From Oscillospiraceae bacterium (GTDB lineage: Bacteria > Bacillota > Clostridia > Oscillospirales > Acutalibacteraceae): a stretch of DNA of 64,000 nucleotides. Under the pieces are notes generated by a model that had not been told where the DNA came from, did not search any database, and was given only the letters and a program-made list of their open reading frames with translations. The stretch spans positions 744,001 to 808,000 of the forward strand of contig SVOB01000001.1 of NCBI GenBank assembly GCA_015066565.1. The letters run 5' to 3'. A program made the translations under genes and the position numbers. Within the stretch, counting starts at the first letter, position 1. Each line of letters opens with the position of its first letter. Shown piece by piece: positions 27,379 through 35,416 of this stretch.

Positions 27379-28770
27379 GTGAAGATTCAGTTCACGGAAA
27401 CAGTTTTAAGAGACGCAAATCAGTCGCTTATTGCGACCCGTATGAGTTACAACGAATTTGCGCCCATACTTGAAAAATTAAATAAGGTCGGGTACTATTC
27501 GCTCGAATGTTGGGGCGGAGCAACCTTTGACTCGTGCCTGAGGTATCTTAACGAGGACCCGTGGGAGAGGCTCAGAAAAATCAGGGCAAAATGCCCCGAT
27601 ACGAAGTTACAGATGCTTCTCAGAGGTCAGAATCTTCTCGGCTACAGGCACTACCCCGACGACGTTGTAAGAATGTTCGTCAAGAAGAGCGTCGAAAACG
27701 GAATTGATATTATAAGAATTTTCGACGCGCTCAACGACCTGAGAAATATTGAGGTTGCCGTTGACGAAACGCTTAAAAACGGCGCTATGGCTTCGGGCGC
27801 AATCTGCTTTACAAAAAGCCCGATTCACAACCTTGAAATGTACGTCGGCATAGCGAAAAAAATGGAACAGATGGGCGTCAGCTCAATCTGTATAAAGGAT
27901 ATGGCGGGAATTATAAGCCCGAGGGAGACCTTTGAGCTTGTAAAGGCGTTGAAGGAAAGCGTATCCTTACCGATAATCGTTCATACTCACTCGACTACGG
28001 GTCTCGGCCTTATGTCGCTTTTAAAGGCTGCCGAAGCGGGCGCAGACGTTATTGACACCGCTATTTCCTGCTTCTCGGGCGGTACGTCTCAGCCGCCGAC
28101 TGAAACGCTTGTTTACGCTTTAAAGGAACAGGGCTTCGATATTGACCTTGATTTAAACAGCTTAAAAGAGATAAACGATTTCTTCAAGCCGCTTCGCAAT
28201 AAGGCTCTTAAAAACGGACTTTTAAATCCCGTCGTACTTACAACCGATACCGACGCTCTTAACTATCAGGTGCCGGGCGGTATGCTTTCAAACCTTGTTG
28301 CTCAGCTTACCGCTCAGGGAAAGCTCGACAAGCTTGACGAGGTTTTAAGAGAAACTCCGAGAGTACGCGAAGACCTCGGTTATCCTCCTCTCGTTACGCC
28401 TATGAGCCAGATGGTCGGCGTTCAGGCGGCGACAAATATCATTACGGGCGAAAGATACAAAACCATTTCAAAAGAGGTCAAGGCTTATCTTCACGGCGAA
28501 TACGGAAAGGCGCCGGGCGAGGTCAACAAAGAGCTTCAGAAAAAGGTTCTCGGCGACACCGAGCCTATAACCTGTCGCTATGCGGATTTGCTTGAACCGA
28601 TATTTGAAAAGACTAAAAAGGAGCTCGGCGATTTGGCAAAGAGCGACGAGGACGTTCTTTCGTATATCGCCTTTCCCGCCCAGGCTGAAAAGTTTTTCAA
28701 AAACAGAGATAAAAAGGGAGATTCGCCGTCAAGCGGAACTTTCTCTTATTCGATAGAAAGAGTTGATTAG
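27379..28770 (+). CDS. oadA: Oxaloacetate decarboxylase alpha / pyruvate carboxylase B-type carboxyltransferase
   Basis: 463 residues, cytoplasmic. Transfers the carboxyl group of oxaloacetate (or a related acid) to biotin. TIM-barrel motifs: LRDANQSLIATRM (metal and substrate site, about 11-23), CIKDMAG (about 172-178, with the lysine expected to be carbamylated) and HTHSTTG. Known OadA proteins of about 600 residues end in a biotin domain; here that domain is a separate gene (29141). GTG start at 27379 with GGAGG upstream; the frame also extends to 27361. First gene of a four-gene Na+-pump operon. Substrate could also be a different keto acid. Confidence 0.88.
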   Translation: MKIQFTETVLRDANQSLIATRMSYNEFAPILEKLNKVGYYSLECWGGATFDSCLRYLNEDPWERLRKIRAKCPDTKLQMLLRGQNLLGYRHYPDDVVRMFVKKSVENGIDIIRIFDALNDLRNIEVAVDETLKNGAMASGAICFTKSPIHNLEMYVGIAKKMEQMGVSSICIKDMAGIISPRETFELVKALKESVSLPIIVHTHSTTGLGLMSLLKAAEAGADVIDTAISCFSGGTSQPPTETLVYALKEQGFDIDLDLNSLKEINDFFKPLRNKALKNGLLNPVVLTTDTDALNYQVPGGMLSNLVAQLTAQGKLDKLDEVLRETPRVREDLGYPPLVTPMSQMVGVQAATNIITGERYKTISKEVKAYLHGEYGKAPGEVNKELQKKVLGDTEPITCRYADLLEPIFEKTKKELGDLAKSDEDVLSYIAFPAQAEKFFKNRDKKGDSPSSGTFSYSIERVD

Positions 28771-28780
28771 GAGGTAAACT

Positions 28781-29128
28781 ATGTGGCAGGGTGACGTTTC
28801 ACTTTCAGACGCATTTGTAATTTCGCTCACGGGAATGCTTGTAGTAATGCTTGAACTCGTTGTTATAGCGCTGTTCATAGTCATTCTTTCAAGGCTTATA
28901 AGGTTTTTCCATAAGGATAAACCTAAAAAGGAAGCTATCACTGATAAAAAGCCTCCGAAGCCCGTAAAGGTAAACCTCGGCAACGAGCAGAAATTCACAA
29001 AAACAGACGGAGAGCTTAAGCTTGACAACGTAAGCGCAGAGGAAACGGCGGTAATTATGTCAGCCGTCAGCGCTCACAGCGGAATAGAACTTGACAAAAT
29101 CAAATTCAAATCAATTAAAAAGATATAA
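28781..29128 (+). CDS. oadG: Sodium-pump decarboxylase gamma subunit (OadG type)
   Basis: 115 residues with one transmembrane helix near residues 13-40 and a charged, lysine-rich cytoplasmic tail. OadG subunits connect the carboxyltransferase to the membrane beta subunit and stabilise the complex. Sequence conservation in this family is low, so the call rests on the helix plus tail form and the position between the alpha subunit and the biotin carrier. GGAGG ribosome site, 10 bp after oadA. Confidence 0.8.
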   Translation: MWQGDVSLSDAFVISLTGMLVVMLELVVIALFIVILSRLIRFFHKDKPKKEAITDKKPPKPVKVNLGNEQKFTKTDGELKLDNVSAEETAVIMSAVSAHSGIELDKIKFKSIKKI

Positions 29129-29140
29129 GGAGTGACGGAT

Positions 29141-29464
29141 ATGAAATATATTGTAAATGTTAACGGCAACAGATATGAGGTTGAGGTTGAAGCGGCAGGA
29201 GAAGAAAAGGCAGTTGAAGTTTCCTCTTCGGCGGCTTCCGTAAATGCAGACGGTCAAAAGGTCACCTCTCCCATGCCCGGCACTATCCTTTCGGTAAACG
29301 TTATTGAGGGCGACACGGTTAAAGCAGGCGAGGTTCTTTTCATTCTTGAGGCTATGAAGATGGAAAACGAAATCGTAGCACCCTGCGACGGCAAGGTTTC
29401 TCAGGTTCTCGTAACCAAGGGAAGCACGGTTGAAACCGACTCGGCTCTTGCGGTTATTTCATAG
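29141..29464 (+). CDS. Biotin carrier protein of the decarboxylase
   Basis: 107 residues. The C-terminal biotinyl/lipoyl domain has the motif EAMKMEN, with the lysine that is biotinylated (about residue 73), and the usual [12 protein letters not shown] start. A short N-terminal part resembles the first residues of a carrier linker with few Pro/Ala. It moves carboxybiotin from the alpha to the beta subunit. ATG at 29141 with AAGGAGTG upstream; GTG at 29132 is an alternative. Confidence 0.92.
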   Translation: MKYIVNVNGNRYEVEVEAAGEEKAVEVSSSAASVNADGQKVTSPMPGTILSVNVIEGDTVKAGEVLFILEAMKMENEIVAPCDGKVSQVLVTKGSTVETDSALAVIS

Positions 29465-29475
29465 GAGGAATAAAG

Positions 29476-30657
29476 GTGAACTTTTTTGAGGTTATAAAAG
29501 AACTGCTTATGCAATCGGGCTTTGCGTCGCTGAGTTGGCGCGAGGGCGTTATGCTTGCAGTTTCGTTTGTGCTCTTTATTCTCGCTATCGCAAAGAAATT
29601 CGAGCCGCTGCTGCTCGTTCCGATTGCCTTCGGAATGATGCTTGCAAATCTTCCTAACACGGGGCTTATGGCTGACCCTGCGGGACTTATGGACGCTTCG
29701 TCAGCGGTAGCGGGCGCTCACTGGTATGACGACGGCGTTTTAAGACTTCTTTACGCGGGCGTAAAATCGAGTATTTTCCCCTGCCTTATCTTCCTGGGAG
29801 TCGGCGCTATGACCGACTTTGGTCCGCTTCTCGCAAACCCGTCAAGCCTTCTTTTAGGCGCTGCGGCTCAGCTCGGTATTTACGTTGCGTTTATTATTTC
29901 AATCGCAACCGGACTTTTCTCACCTCAGGAAGCGGCTTCAATAGCGATTATCGGCGGCGCTGACGGCCCGACGGCGATTTATACAACGTCGAAGCTCGCC
30001 CCTCACCTGCTCGGTTCAATTGCGGTTGCGGCTTATTCATATATGGCGTTGATTCCGCTTATTCAGCCTCCGATTATGAGAGCGCTCACGACTAAAAAAC
30101 AGCGTGAAGTCAAAATGGAGCAACTCAGAAACGTAAGCAAGACCGAAAAGATAATCTTCCCGATTATCGTTACGGTTTTCTGCGCCCTTCTTCTTCCGAG
30201 CGTTGCGCCGCTTATCGGTATGCTTATGCTCGGCAATCTTTTCAGGGAGAGCGGAGTTACGGACAGACTTTCCGACACGGCTCAGAACGCTCTGTGCAAT
30301 ATCGTAACGATTATGCTCGGCGTCACGGTAGGCGCAACGGCTAACGGCGAAAACTTTATTCAGATAAAGACCCTCGCCATAGTCGGAATCGGTCTTCTCG
30401 CTTTCAGCTTTTCAACGGCGGGCGGAGTTCTTTTCGGCAAGCTTATGTACTATATTACCAAGGGAAAGGTCAACCCGCTTATCGGTTCGGCTGGCGTTTC
30501 GGCTGTTCCTATGGCAGCAAGAGTTTCCCAGAACGAGGGCGCCAAGGCAAACCCGACAAACTTTTTACTTATGCACGCCATGGGTCCGAACGTTGCGGGC
30601 GTAATAGGCTCAGCCGTTGCGGCGGGCTTCTTAATGCTCATGTTCGGCGGGAAATAA
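29476..30657 (+). CDS. oadB: Na+-translocating decarboxylase beta subunit
   Basis: 393 residues, about nine or more transmembrane helices. This subunit decarboxylates carboxybiotin and pumps Na+ out of the cell. The key motif GGADGPTAIYTTSKLAP (about 160-176) contains the aspartate essential for Na+ transport in OadB/GcdB/MmdB. GTG start with AGGAGGA, 11 bp after the biotin carrier. Last gene of the operon, with a terminator at 30674. The beta subunits of oxaloacetate, methylmalonyl-CoA and glutaconyl-CoA decarboxylases look alike; the alpha subunit here points to oxaloacetate. Confidence 0.95.
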   Translation: MNFFEVIKELLMQSGFASLSWREGVMLAVSFVLFILAIAKKFEPLLLVPIAFGMMLANLPNTGLMADPAGLMDASSAVAGAHWYDDGVLRLLYAGVKSSIFPCLIFLGVGAMTDFGPLLANPSSLLLGAAAQLGIYVAFIISIATGLFSPQEAASIAIIGGADGPTAIYTTSKLAPHLLGSIAVAAYSYMALIPLIQPPIMRALTTKKQREVKMEQLRNVSKTEKIIFPIIVTVFCALLLPSVAPLIGMLMLGNLFRESGVTDRLSDTAQNALCNIVTIMLGVTVGATANGENFIQIKTLAIVGIGLLAFSFSTAGGVLFGKLMYYITKGKVNPLIGSAGVSAVPMAARVSQNEGAKANPTNFLLMHAMGPNVAGVIGSAVAAGFLMLMFGGK

Positions 30658-30673
30658 TAAAGAATAAATAAGT

Positions 30674-30705
30674 AAAAGCAGGCTCAAATCGAGCCTGCTT
30701 TTTTT
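30674..30705 (+). terminator. Terminator of the decarboxylase operon
   Basis: AAAAGCAGGCTC and GAGCCTGCTT form a 10-bp stem around AAATC, followed by seven T. Confidence 0.9.
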
Positions 30706-30710
30706 GTTAA

Positions 30711-30840
30711 AAACCGGACGGGCAATACTCTTCCCTACTGTTTTATGTAAATTAAAATGATATTGTAGGGGCGACCTGTGGTCGCCCGTTAATTCAGATG
30801 TTATTTATTTCGGAGCGTCAGGTCGCCGCTCCCTACGGAC
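30711..30840. repeat. Dispersed intergenic palindromic repeat, cluster C
   Basis: Three units. The first is a degenerate copy of the GACGAG/CTCGTC form, the second has GGGCGACC/GGTCGCCC, and the third the GGAGCG/CGCTCC pattern followed by CCCTACGG. It ends 3 bp before the GH25 stop codon and may serve as the 3' end of that transcript. Confidence 0.8.
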
Positions 30841-30843
30841 CGC

Positions 30844-32349
30844 TCAATTCTCCGTTTCTTCGGCTGAGGATTCCTCGTTCTGTTTTCTTGTTGCGTTATT
30901 GAAAAGGTTTTCGGTAAGCACGGCAAGATGAACTATTTCAAGCGAGCGTTTGTAGGTGTCCTTTACAGAATCAATTCCGAGAGAGTTTATAAGCGAAAGA
31001 GTGTTCGCATAATGCTCGTCTGTTTTGACGGTTGAATACTCGCCTATCATCCTTTCGGCGTTCTCATAGGGCAGAATATCGTTGTAATCATGGAAAAGTA
31101 CGACATTCTGACCGTTAGAGGACATATCCGTTCTGAACGTATAATCATAATAAGCGATATTAAGGTCAACTACATTCTGGGTAATGCCCGAAACACGGGC
31201 GCTGTCGGTGTATTGCCAGACCTGATAGCCGAACTGGAAGTTCGTCATATCCTTTGTGTAGTGGGCAAGCCATATCTGATAGGAAGAAAGTCGGGCAAAA
31301 TCAAGCTGACCGTAGAAAAATGATTTACTCGCATAAACGCCCGGCATATATCCCGCCTGTCTTACGGTTTCGCAGAACGCTTCAACACAGTCAGTACGCT
31401 TATCGTAGTCAAGCCTGTCGGCTCTTCCGCTTCGGTCTGTCTGAGCGAACTCGGTGTCGCAATAAATCGGGAAGGTTATGTTACAGCCCCTCGCCTGCTG
31501 AACGGCAACGCTCGCCTCGTCAATAGCTTCCTGAATATTTATCGCCTGGGAATAGAAATAAAGCCCTACTCTCAGACCTGCCGCAAGAGCGCCCCTTATA
31601 TTCTTATGGAAATTGTCGTCAATACTAAGGCTTCCCTTTTCGCCGTAGCCTCGGAAGCCGACCCTTATAATTGCGAAATCAATACCCGCCTGTCTTACCT
31701 TTCTCCAGTCGATATTGCCCTGATGTCGCGAAACGTCAATACCTACAAGCGATGCAACCGCGCCGCGCTCATTGAAATAATAGCGGACGGAATTTATCAT
31801 CTGATTTCCCGTGAGCACGTTATGGTCGGAGGTTATGTAGTAAAGATTGTTACCTATAATGTTCCAGCCCTGAGCCGAATCTATAGCCGCGAAGGTATAA
31901 TTTGTAAGCTTTGAAGAAAAAAGCTGAAGCTGACCCGACGAAGCGACGGCTGAAATATCCTTAGTGACCTCGGGCTTAACCTCGCTTATACTTATTGAAT
32001 TATCCTTAACTGGCTTTGCGCCTGCGTCCTCGTCGACTTTAGCGTCGCCCGTCGCAACCTTTGCCTCAACCTCGTCGTTGACCTTGTATTTGCCCTCGTC
32101 CTTCTTTTTTTCTTCCTTTTTCGGTTCCTGCTTCTCAACGTATGGAGAAAGCACCTCAATAAGCATAGGCTCAACCTCAACCTTTTTGACGGGCGGCTCA
32201 TAGCTTAAGGAAAAAAGATTAAGAACATAAACGAGATACATTGAAAAAGCGAGCATAACAGAAAAGCCGACAAACGACGGCGTATATCTTTTTGAAAACT
32301 CTGAACGGATTTTCTTTTCTTTTTTCGGTTTTTCGCTGACTTTTTTCAT
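30844..32349 (-). CDS. Membrane-anchored GH25 family lysozyme
   Basis: 501 residues. Basic cytoplasmic N-terminus (1-25), a transmembrane anchor (about 27-47), a Lys/Glu/Val-rich, low-complexity linker (50-125), then the GH25 muramidase domain from about residue 200: GIDVSRHQGNIDW (with an early catalytic Asp), YFYSQA, and CDTEF with the other acidic residues. A C-terminal alpha-helical extension follows (about 410-501). It would cut peptidoglycan from the outer face of the membrane, for example in growth, division or sporulation. The ATG has no ribosome site and lies only 7 nt after the -10 box. Confidence 0.9.
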   Translation of the reverse strand: MKKVSEKPKKEKKIRSEFSKRYTPSFVGFSVMLAFSMYLVYVLNLFSLSYEPPVKKVEVEPMLIEVLSPYVEKQEPKKEEKKKDEGKYKVNDEVEAKVATGDAKVDEDAGAKPVKDNSISISEVKPEVTKDISAVASSGQLQLFSSKLTNYTFAAIDSAQGWNIIGNNLYYITSDHNVLTGNQMINSVRYYFNERGAVASLVGIDVSRHQGNIDWRKVRQAGIDFAIIRVGFRGYGEKGSLSIDDNFHKNIRGALAAGLRVGLYFYSQAINIQEAIDEASVAVQQARGCNITFPIYCDTEFAQTDRSGRADRLDYDKRTDCVEAFCETVRQAGYMPGVYASKSFFYGQLDFARLSSYQIWLAHYTKDMTNFQFGYQVWQYTDSARVSGITQNVVDLNIAYYDYTFRTDMSSNGQNVVLFHDYNDILPYENAERMIGEYSTVKTDEHYANTLSLINSLGIDSVKDTYKRSLEIVHLAVLTENLFNNATRKQNEESSAEETEN

Positions 32350-32356
32350 AGATTTA

Positions 32357-32384
32357 ATTATACATTAAATCCTGACTAAATCAA
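32357..32384 (-). promoter_or_regulatory. Promoter of the GH25 gene, apparently giving a leaderless mRNA
   Basis: TTGATT (32379-32384), 16-bp spacer, TATAAT (32357-32362) on the minus strand. The ATG at 32349 is where transcription is expected to begin. Confidence 0.65.
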
Positions 32385-32400
32385 GTGAAAAATATAGCAA

Positions 32401-32432
32401 AAGGCGAACCGTCTTTCAGGGCGGTTCGCCTT
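32401..32432. terminator. Terminator after the lipoprotein gene
   Basis: AAGGCGAACCG pairs with GCGGTTCGCCTT (one bulge) and is flanked by A and T runs, so it can act in both directions. Confidence 0.8.
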
Positions 32433-32445
32433 ATTTTTTTAATTA

Positions 32446-33354
32446 TTATTTTTTGGTATATTCGACCTTATCGCCGAAGCTGTCCTCAATGGAAAGGGTT
32501 TTACCTTTGATTGTATAAGCGAATTCATTGGGTACCGTATTGCCCTTATAAAGAATTTTTACAGTGCTTCCGTCGTCCTCATAGGTGAATTCCATTACCG
32601 TTGAGCCTGCGGTGTAACTGCCCGTGCCGTCCTTGTTAAACGTATAGGTATAGCCGCCGCCCGAGTAAACCCACGAGCCGATAATTGCGCCTGCCGCCGC
32701 GTTTTCGCCGCTGTCAGAGGTTTTGGGCGCTTCGCTTGTAGCTTCTTGAGCCTGCTGAGCCGCAGGATAATCCGACGGGCTGTAGCCGTTGATTTCGGCA
32801 AGCTCGTCAAAGCTCTTGCCCATACATTCGTTAATCTGGCTTTCGCCGAAGCCCGGATTTTCGTCAGTCCAGCCCGTATCGTCAAGGCGTCTGAAATTGA
32901 ATATAAGAGTAATTGCTCCGCCCTGGTTTTCAACGGTGATTTTTGTTGAAATCGTGCCGTTGTTTTCGCTTAAAACAACGTCCTTGAAACCGACTTTAAT
33001 CCACTGTCCGCTGAGAAGAATTGTTCCGTCCTCGCTGAATTTTGCGCTCAGGTTTTCAATAGGCGTATCCTGAACGTTAAGCCCTATAAACGGAGTTATA
33101 TTTCCCTCATTATCAATATTGAATCTGGCGATAGCGCCTGTTATACTGCCTTCCCAGTCTTTATATGCGTCTTTGCAGTCGGTGAATTTAACACAGCCGT
33201 TCCAGTCGCCCTTATAGGTTTCAATAAACTCTGCGTAAGGGTTCTCGGTGACGTTTTGCTCGCTTGTTTTCGGTCCCTCTGTTTTCTTACTGCAGGCGGT
33301 AAAAACGCCAAGGCAGAAAACAGCGACAAGAAGAATAGCTAATAATTTTTTCAC
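32446..33354 (-). CDS. Lipoprotein with lipocalin-like C-terminal module
   Basis: 302 residues. The signal ends with the lipobox FTAC (cysteine at about 21), so the protein is anchored to the outer face of the membrane. The C-terminal 75 residues (GSWVYSGGGYTYTFNKDGTGSY...) match the short DUF5640-like beta module found in many clostridial lipoproteins; the middle (about 50-160) is a second beta-rich domain. GTG start with GGGAGGG. A 16-bp inverted repeat overlaps its promoter. Ligand unknown. Confidence 0.82.
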   Translation of the reverse strand: MKKLLAILLVAVFCLGVFTACSKKTEGPKTSEQNVTENPYAEFIETYKGDWNGCVKFTDCKDAYKDWEGSITGAIARFNIDNEGNITPFIGLNVQDTPIENLSAKFSEDGTILLSGQWIKVGFKDVVLSENNGTISTKITVENQGGAITLIFNFRRLDDTGWTDENPGFGESQINECMGKSFDELAEINGYSPSDYPAAQQAQEATSEAPKTSDSGENAAAGAIIGSWVYSGGGYTYTFNKDGTGSYTAGSTVMEFTYEDDGSTVKILYKGNTVPNEFAYTIKGKTLSIEDSFGDKVEYTKK

Positions 33355-33372
33355 TTAATTCCCTCCCAAAAT

Positions 33373-33408
33373 AATAATGCGTATAATCAAACGATTACAC
33401 GCATTATT
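33373..33408 (-). promoter_or_regulatory. Inverted repeat at the lipoprotein promoter, candidate operator
   Basis: Two 16-bp arms, AATAATGCGTATAATC and its complement with one mismatch, around AAAC. The repeat covers the last bases of the -10 box and the transcription start. The regulator is unknown. It could also fold in the mRNA leader. Confidence 0.65.
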
Positions 33409-33434
33409 CTATCATCTGTTCAGTTTATTGTCAC
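33406..33434 (-). promoter_or_regulatory. Promoter of the lipoprotein gene
   Basis: GTGACA (33429-33434), 17-bp spacer, TAGAAT (33406-33411) on the minus strand, overlapping the inverted repeat. Confidence 0.6.
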
Positions 33435-33451
33435 TGGCATAAGTGTCAGCA

Positions 33452-35335
33452 TTATTTTAAAGCTCTCATAGCGTTTATTACCGCAAGAACGAGTACGCCG
33501 ACGTCTGCGAAAACGGCAAGCGATAAGGGAGCGAGTCCCAAAGCCGAGATAATAAGCACAACAAGCTTCACGGCGATAGCAAAAACTATATTCTGCTTTG
33601 CGATTGAAATAGTGCGTTTTGAAACTGAAATCGCCTTTGCTATTTTGGAAATATTGTCGTCCATAAGAACAACGTCCGACGCTTCGATAGCCGCCTGAGA
33701 ACCGAGGGAACCCATAGCGATACCCACGTCGGCGCGTGCGAGGACGGGAGCGTCGTTTATTCCGTCGCCTACAAATATAACCGAGCCGTCGGGATTATCT
33801 TCAAGAATTTCTTCAACCTTTTCAACCTTATCGGAGGGAAGAAGCTCGGCGCAGTAGCGGTCAATACCGAGCATTGAAGCGACCTCGCCGCTGATTTTTT
33901 CCTTATCTCCCGTGAGCATTACGGTCGAGGTTACGCCCTGCTGTTTAATAAGCTCAATGGCATTTTTTATATTGCTTCTGATTCTGTCGGTAATAAGAGT
34001 ATAGCCCATAAATTTTCCGTCACAGGCAACATAAACAGCCGTTCCCGATTTGTCGCAGGCAGTATAGTCTATTTTCTCTTTTTCCATAAGCTTCATATTG
34101 CCGACGAGAACCGTTCTGCCCTTGACATCAGCCTTAACGCCGAGTCCCGCTTCTTCAACTATGTCGCTGACGTCCACACCCTCGTTATTGCCGAGAGCTT
34201 TATACGCTTCGTTAAGCGACTGGGCAATAGGATGGGTCGAATATTTTTCAGCTGAAGCGGCAAGGAAAAGAAGCTCTTCTTTTTCACAGTTTTCGGCGTA
34301 AATATCGCTTACCTCAAACACGCCGTGAGTAAGAGTTCCGGTTTTATCGAAAACAACGGTTGAGGTGTTTGCGAGAGCGTCCATATAGTTAGCGCCCTTA
34401 ATAAGAATACCGTCCTTACTCGCCTTGCCTATTCCGCCGAAGAAGGTAAGCGGTACGGAAACGACTAAAGCGCACGGACACGAAACAATTAAAAAGGTAA
34501 GCGCTCTGTAAATCCATTTTGCAACGTTAAGTGAAAAATCACCCGAAAGAACAGGCGGTATAAAGGCAAGAAGCAAGGCGCCGATTACTACAACGGGAGT
34601 ATAGACACGGGCAAATTTAGTTATAAAGCTTTCGCTTTTTGATTTATTTTCGGCGGCGTTTTCAACGAGATTTAAAATTCTTGCCGCCGTTGAATCTCCC
34701 AGAAGCGAGGCGGTTTTAATCTTCAGCATTCCGTTTAAGTTTACGCAACCCGAAACGACCTTTTCGTTTTCGCTTACGTCAACGGGCGCGCTTTCACCCG
34801 TGAGCGCCCTTGTGTCAAGCGAGCTTTTTCCCTCAACAACAATGCCGTCCAGCGGAATTCTCTCGCCGGGTTTTACGGTTATAACACTGCCTATTTCAAC
34901 ATTTTCGGGTTCAACATCAATAAGCGAGCCGTCCTTTTCAATATGAGTAACAGTCGGCTGTAAGTCCATAAGCGTAGTTACGCTTTTTCTCGCCCTGTCC
35001 TCGGCAAGCTCTTCAAAAAACTCGCCTACCTGGAAAAAGAGCATTACGAAAACCGCCTCGGCAAACTGAGGCTTCGCGCCGGGTAAAAAGCCTATTGCAA
35101 GAGCGCCGAGAGTGGCGACAGTCATCAAAAAGCCCTCGTCAAAAAACTCAAGATGAATTATGTTCTCCCCTGCTTCGAGCAAAACCTCGTAACCGATTAC
35201 AAGATAGGGAACAAGATACATTAAAAGACTTCCCCAGACAGGTAAATCAAGTACCCTGTCAAGAACAACGGCAACAGCAAGAAGCACAGCCGAAATAATT
35301 ATCTTTATAAGCCTTTCCTTGTTTTCTTTTTCCAT
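33452..35335 (-). CDS. Heavy-metal P-type ATPase (Zn/Cd/Pb exporter type)
   Basis: 628 residues. Metal-translocating P1B ATPase of the ZntA/CadA kind. Metal-site motif SCPCALV, phosphorylation site DKTGTLTHG, TGES in the actuator domain, GDGINDAP at the hinge, and ADVG in the last helices, which is the P1B-2 pattern for Zn2+/Cd2+/Pb2+. There is no N-terminal heavy-metal-binding domain, making it shorter than most CadA proteins. ATG at 35335 has AAAGGAGG upstream; a start at 35368 would fall inside the operator. Probably controlled by an ArsR/SmtB-type repressor that is not in this window. Confidence 0.93.
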   Translation of the reverse strand: MEKENKERLIKIIISAVLLAVAVVLDRVLDLPVWGSLLMYLVPYLVIGYEVLLEAGENIIHLEFFDEGFLMTVATLGALAIGFLPGAKPQFAEAVFVMLFFQVGEFFEELAEDRARKSVTTLMDLQPTVTHIEKDGSLIDVEPENVEIGSVITVKPGERIPLDGIVVEGKSSLDTRALTGESAPVDVSENEKVVSGCVNLNGMLKIKTASLLGDSTAARILNLVENAAENKSKSESFITKFARVYTPVVVIGALLLAFIPPVLSGDFSLNVAKWIYRALTFLIVSCPCALVVSVPLTFFGGIGKASKDGILIKGANYMDALANTSTVVFDKTGTLTHGVFEVSDIYAENCEKEELLFLAASAEKYSTHPIAQSLNEAYKALGNNEGVDVSDIVEEAGLGVKADVKGRTVLVGNMKLMEKEKIDYTACDKSGTAVYVACDGKFMGYTLITDRIRSNIKNAIELIKQQGVTSTVMLTGDKEKISGEVASMLGIDRYCAELLPSDKVEKVEEILEDNPDGSVIFVGDGINDAPVLARADVGIAMGSLGSQAAIEASDVVLMDDNISKIAKAISVSKRTISIAKQNIVFAIAVKLVVLIISALGLAPLSLAVFADVGVLVLAVINAMRALK

Positions 35336-35354
35336 AGAACCGCCTCCTTTGAAT

Positions 35355-35374
35355 AGTTGAACAACCATTCAACT
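35355..35374 (-). promoter_or_regulatory. ArsR/SmtB-type operator
   Basis: AGTTGAA - 6 bp - TTCAACT, a perfect palindrome with the TGAA-N6-TTCA core bound by CzrA/CadC/SmtB metal sensors. It lies about 3-22 bp downstream of the predicted transcription start of the P-type ATPase gene. Confidence 0.75.
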
Positions 35375-35383
35375 GTTGTTTTT

Positions 35384-35412
35384 ATTTTAATCCCCTGAGT
35401 TTAAAAAGTCAA
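35384..35412 (-). promoter_or_regulatory. Promoter of the metal ATPase gene
   Basis: TTGACT (35407-35412), 17-bp spacer, TAAAAT (35384-35389) on the minus strand, directly followed by the metal-sensor operator. Confidence 0.7.
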
Positions 35413-35416
35413 GGGA

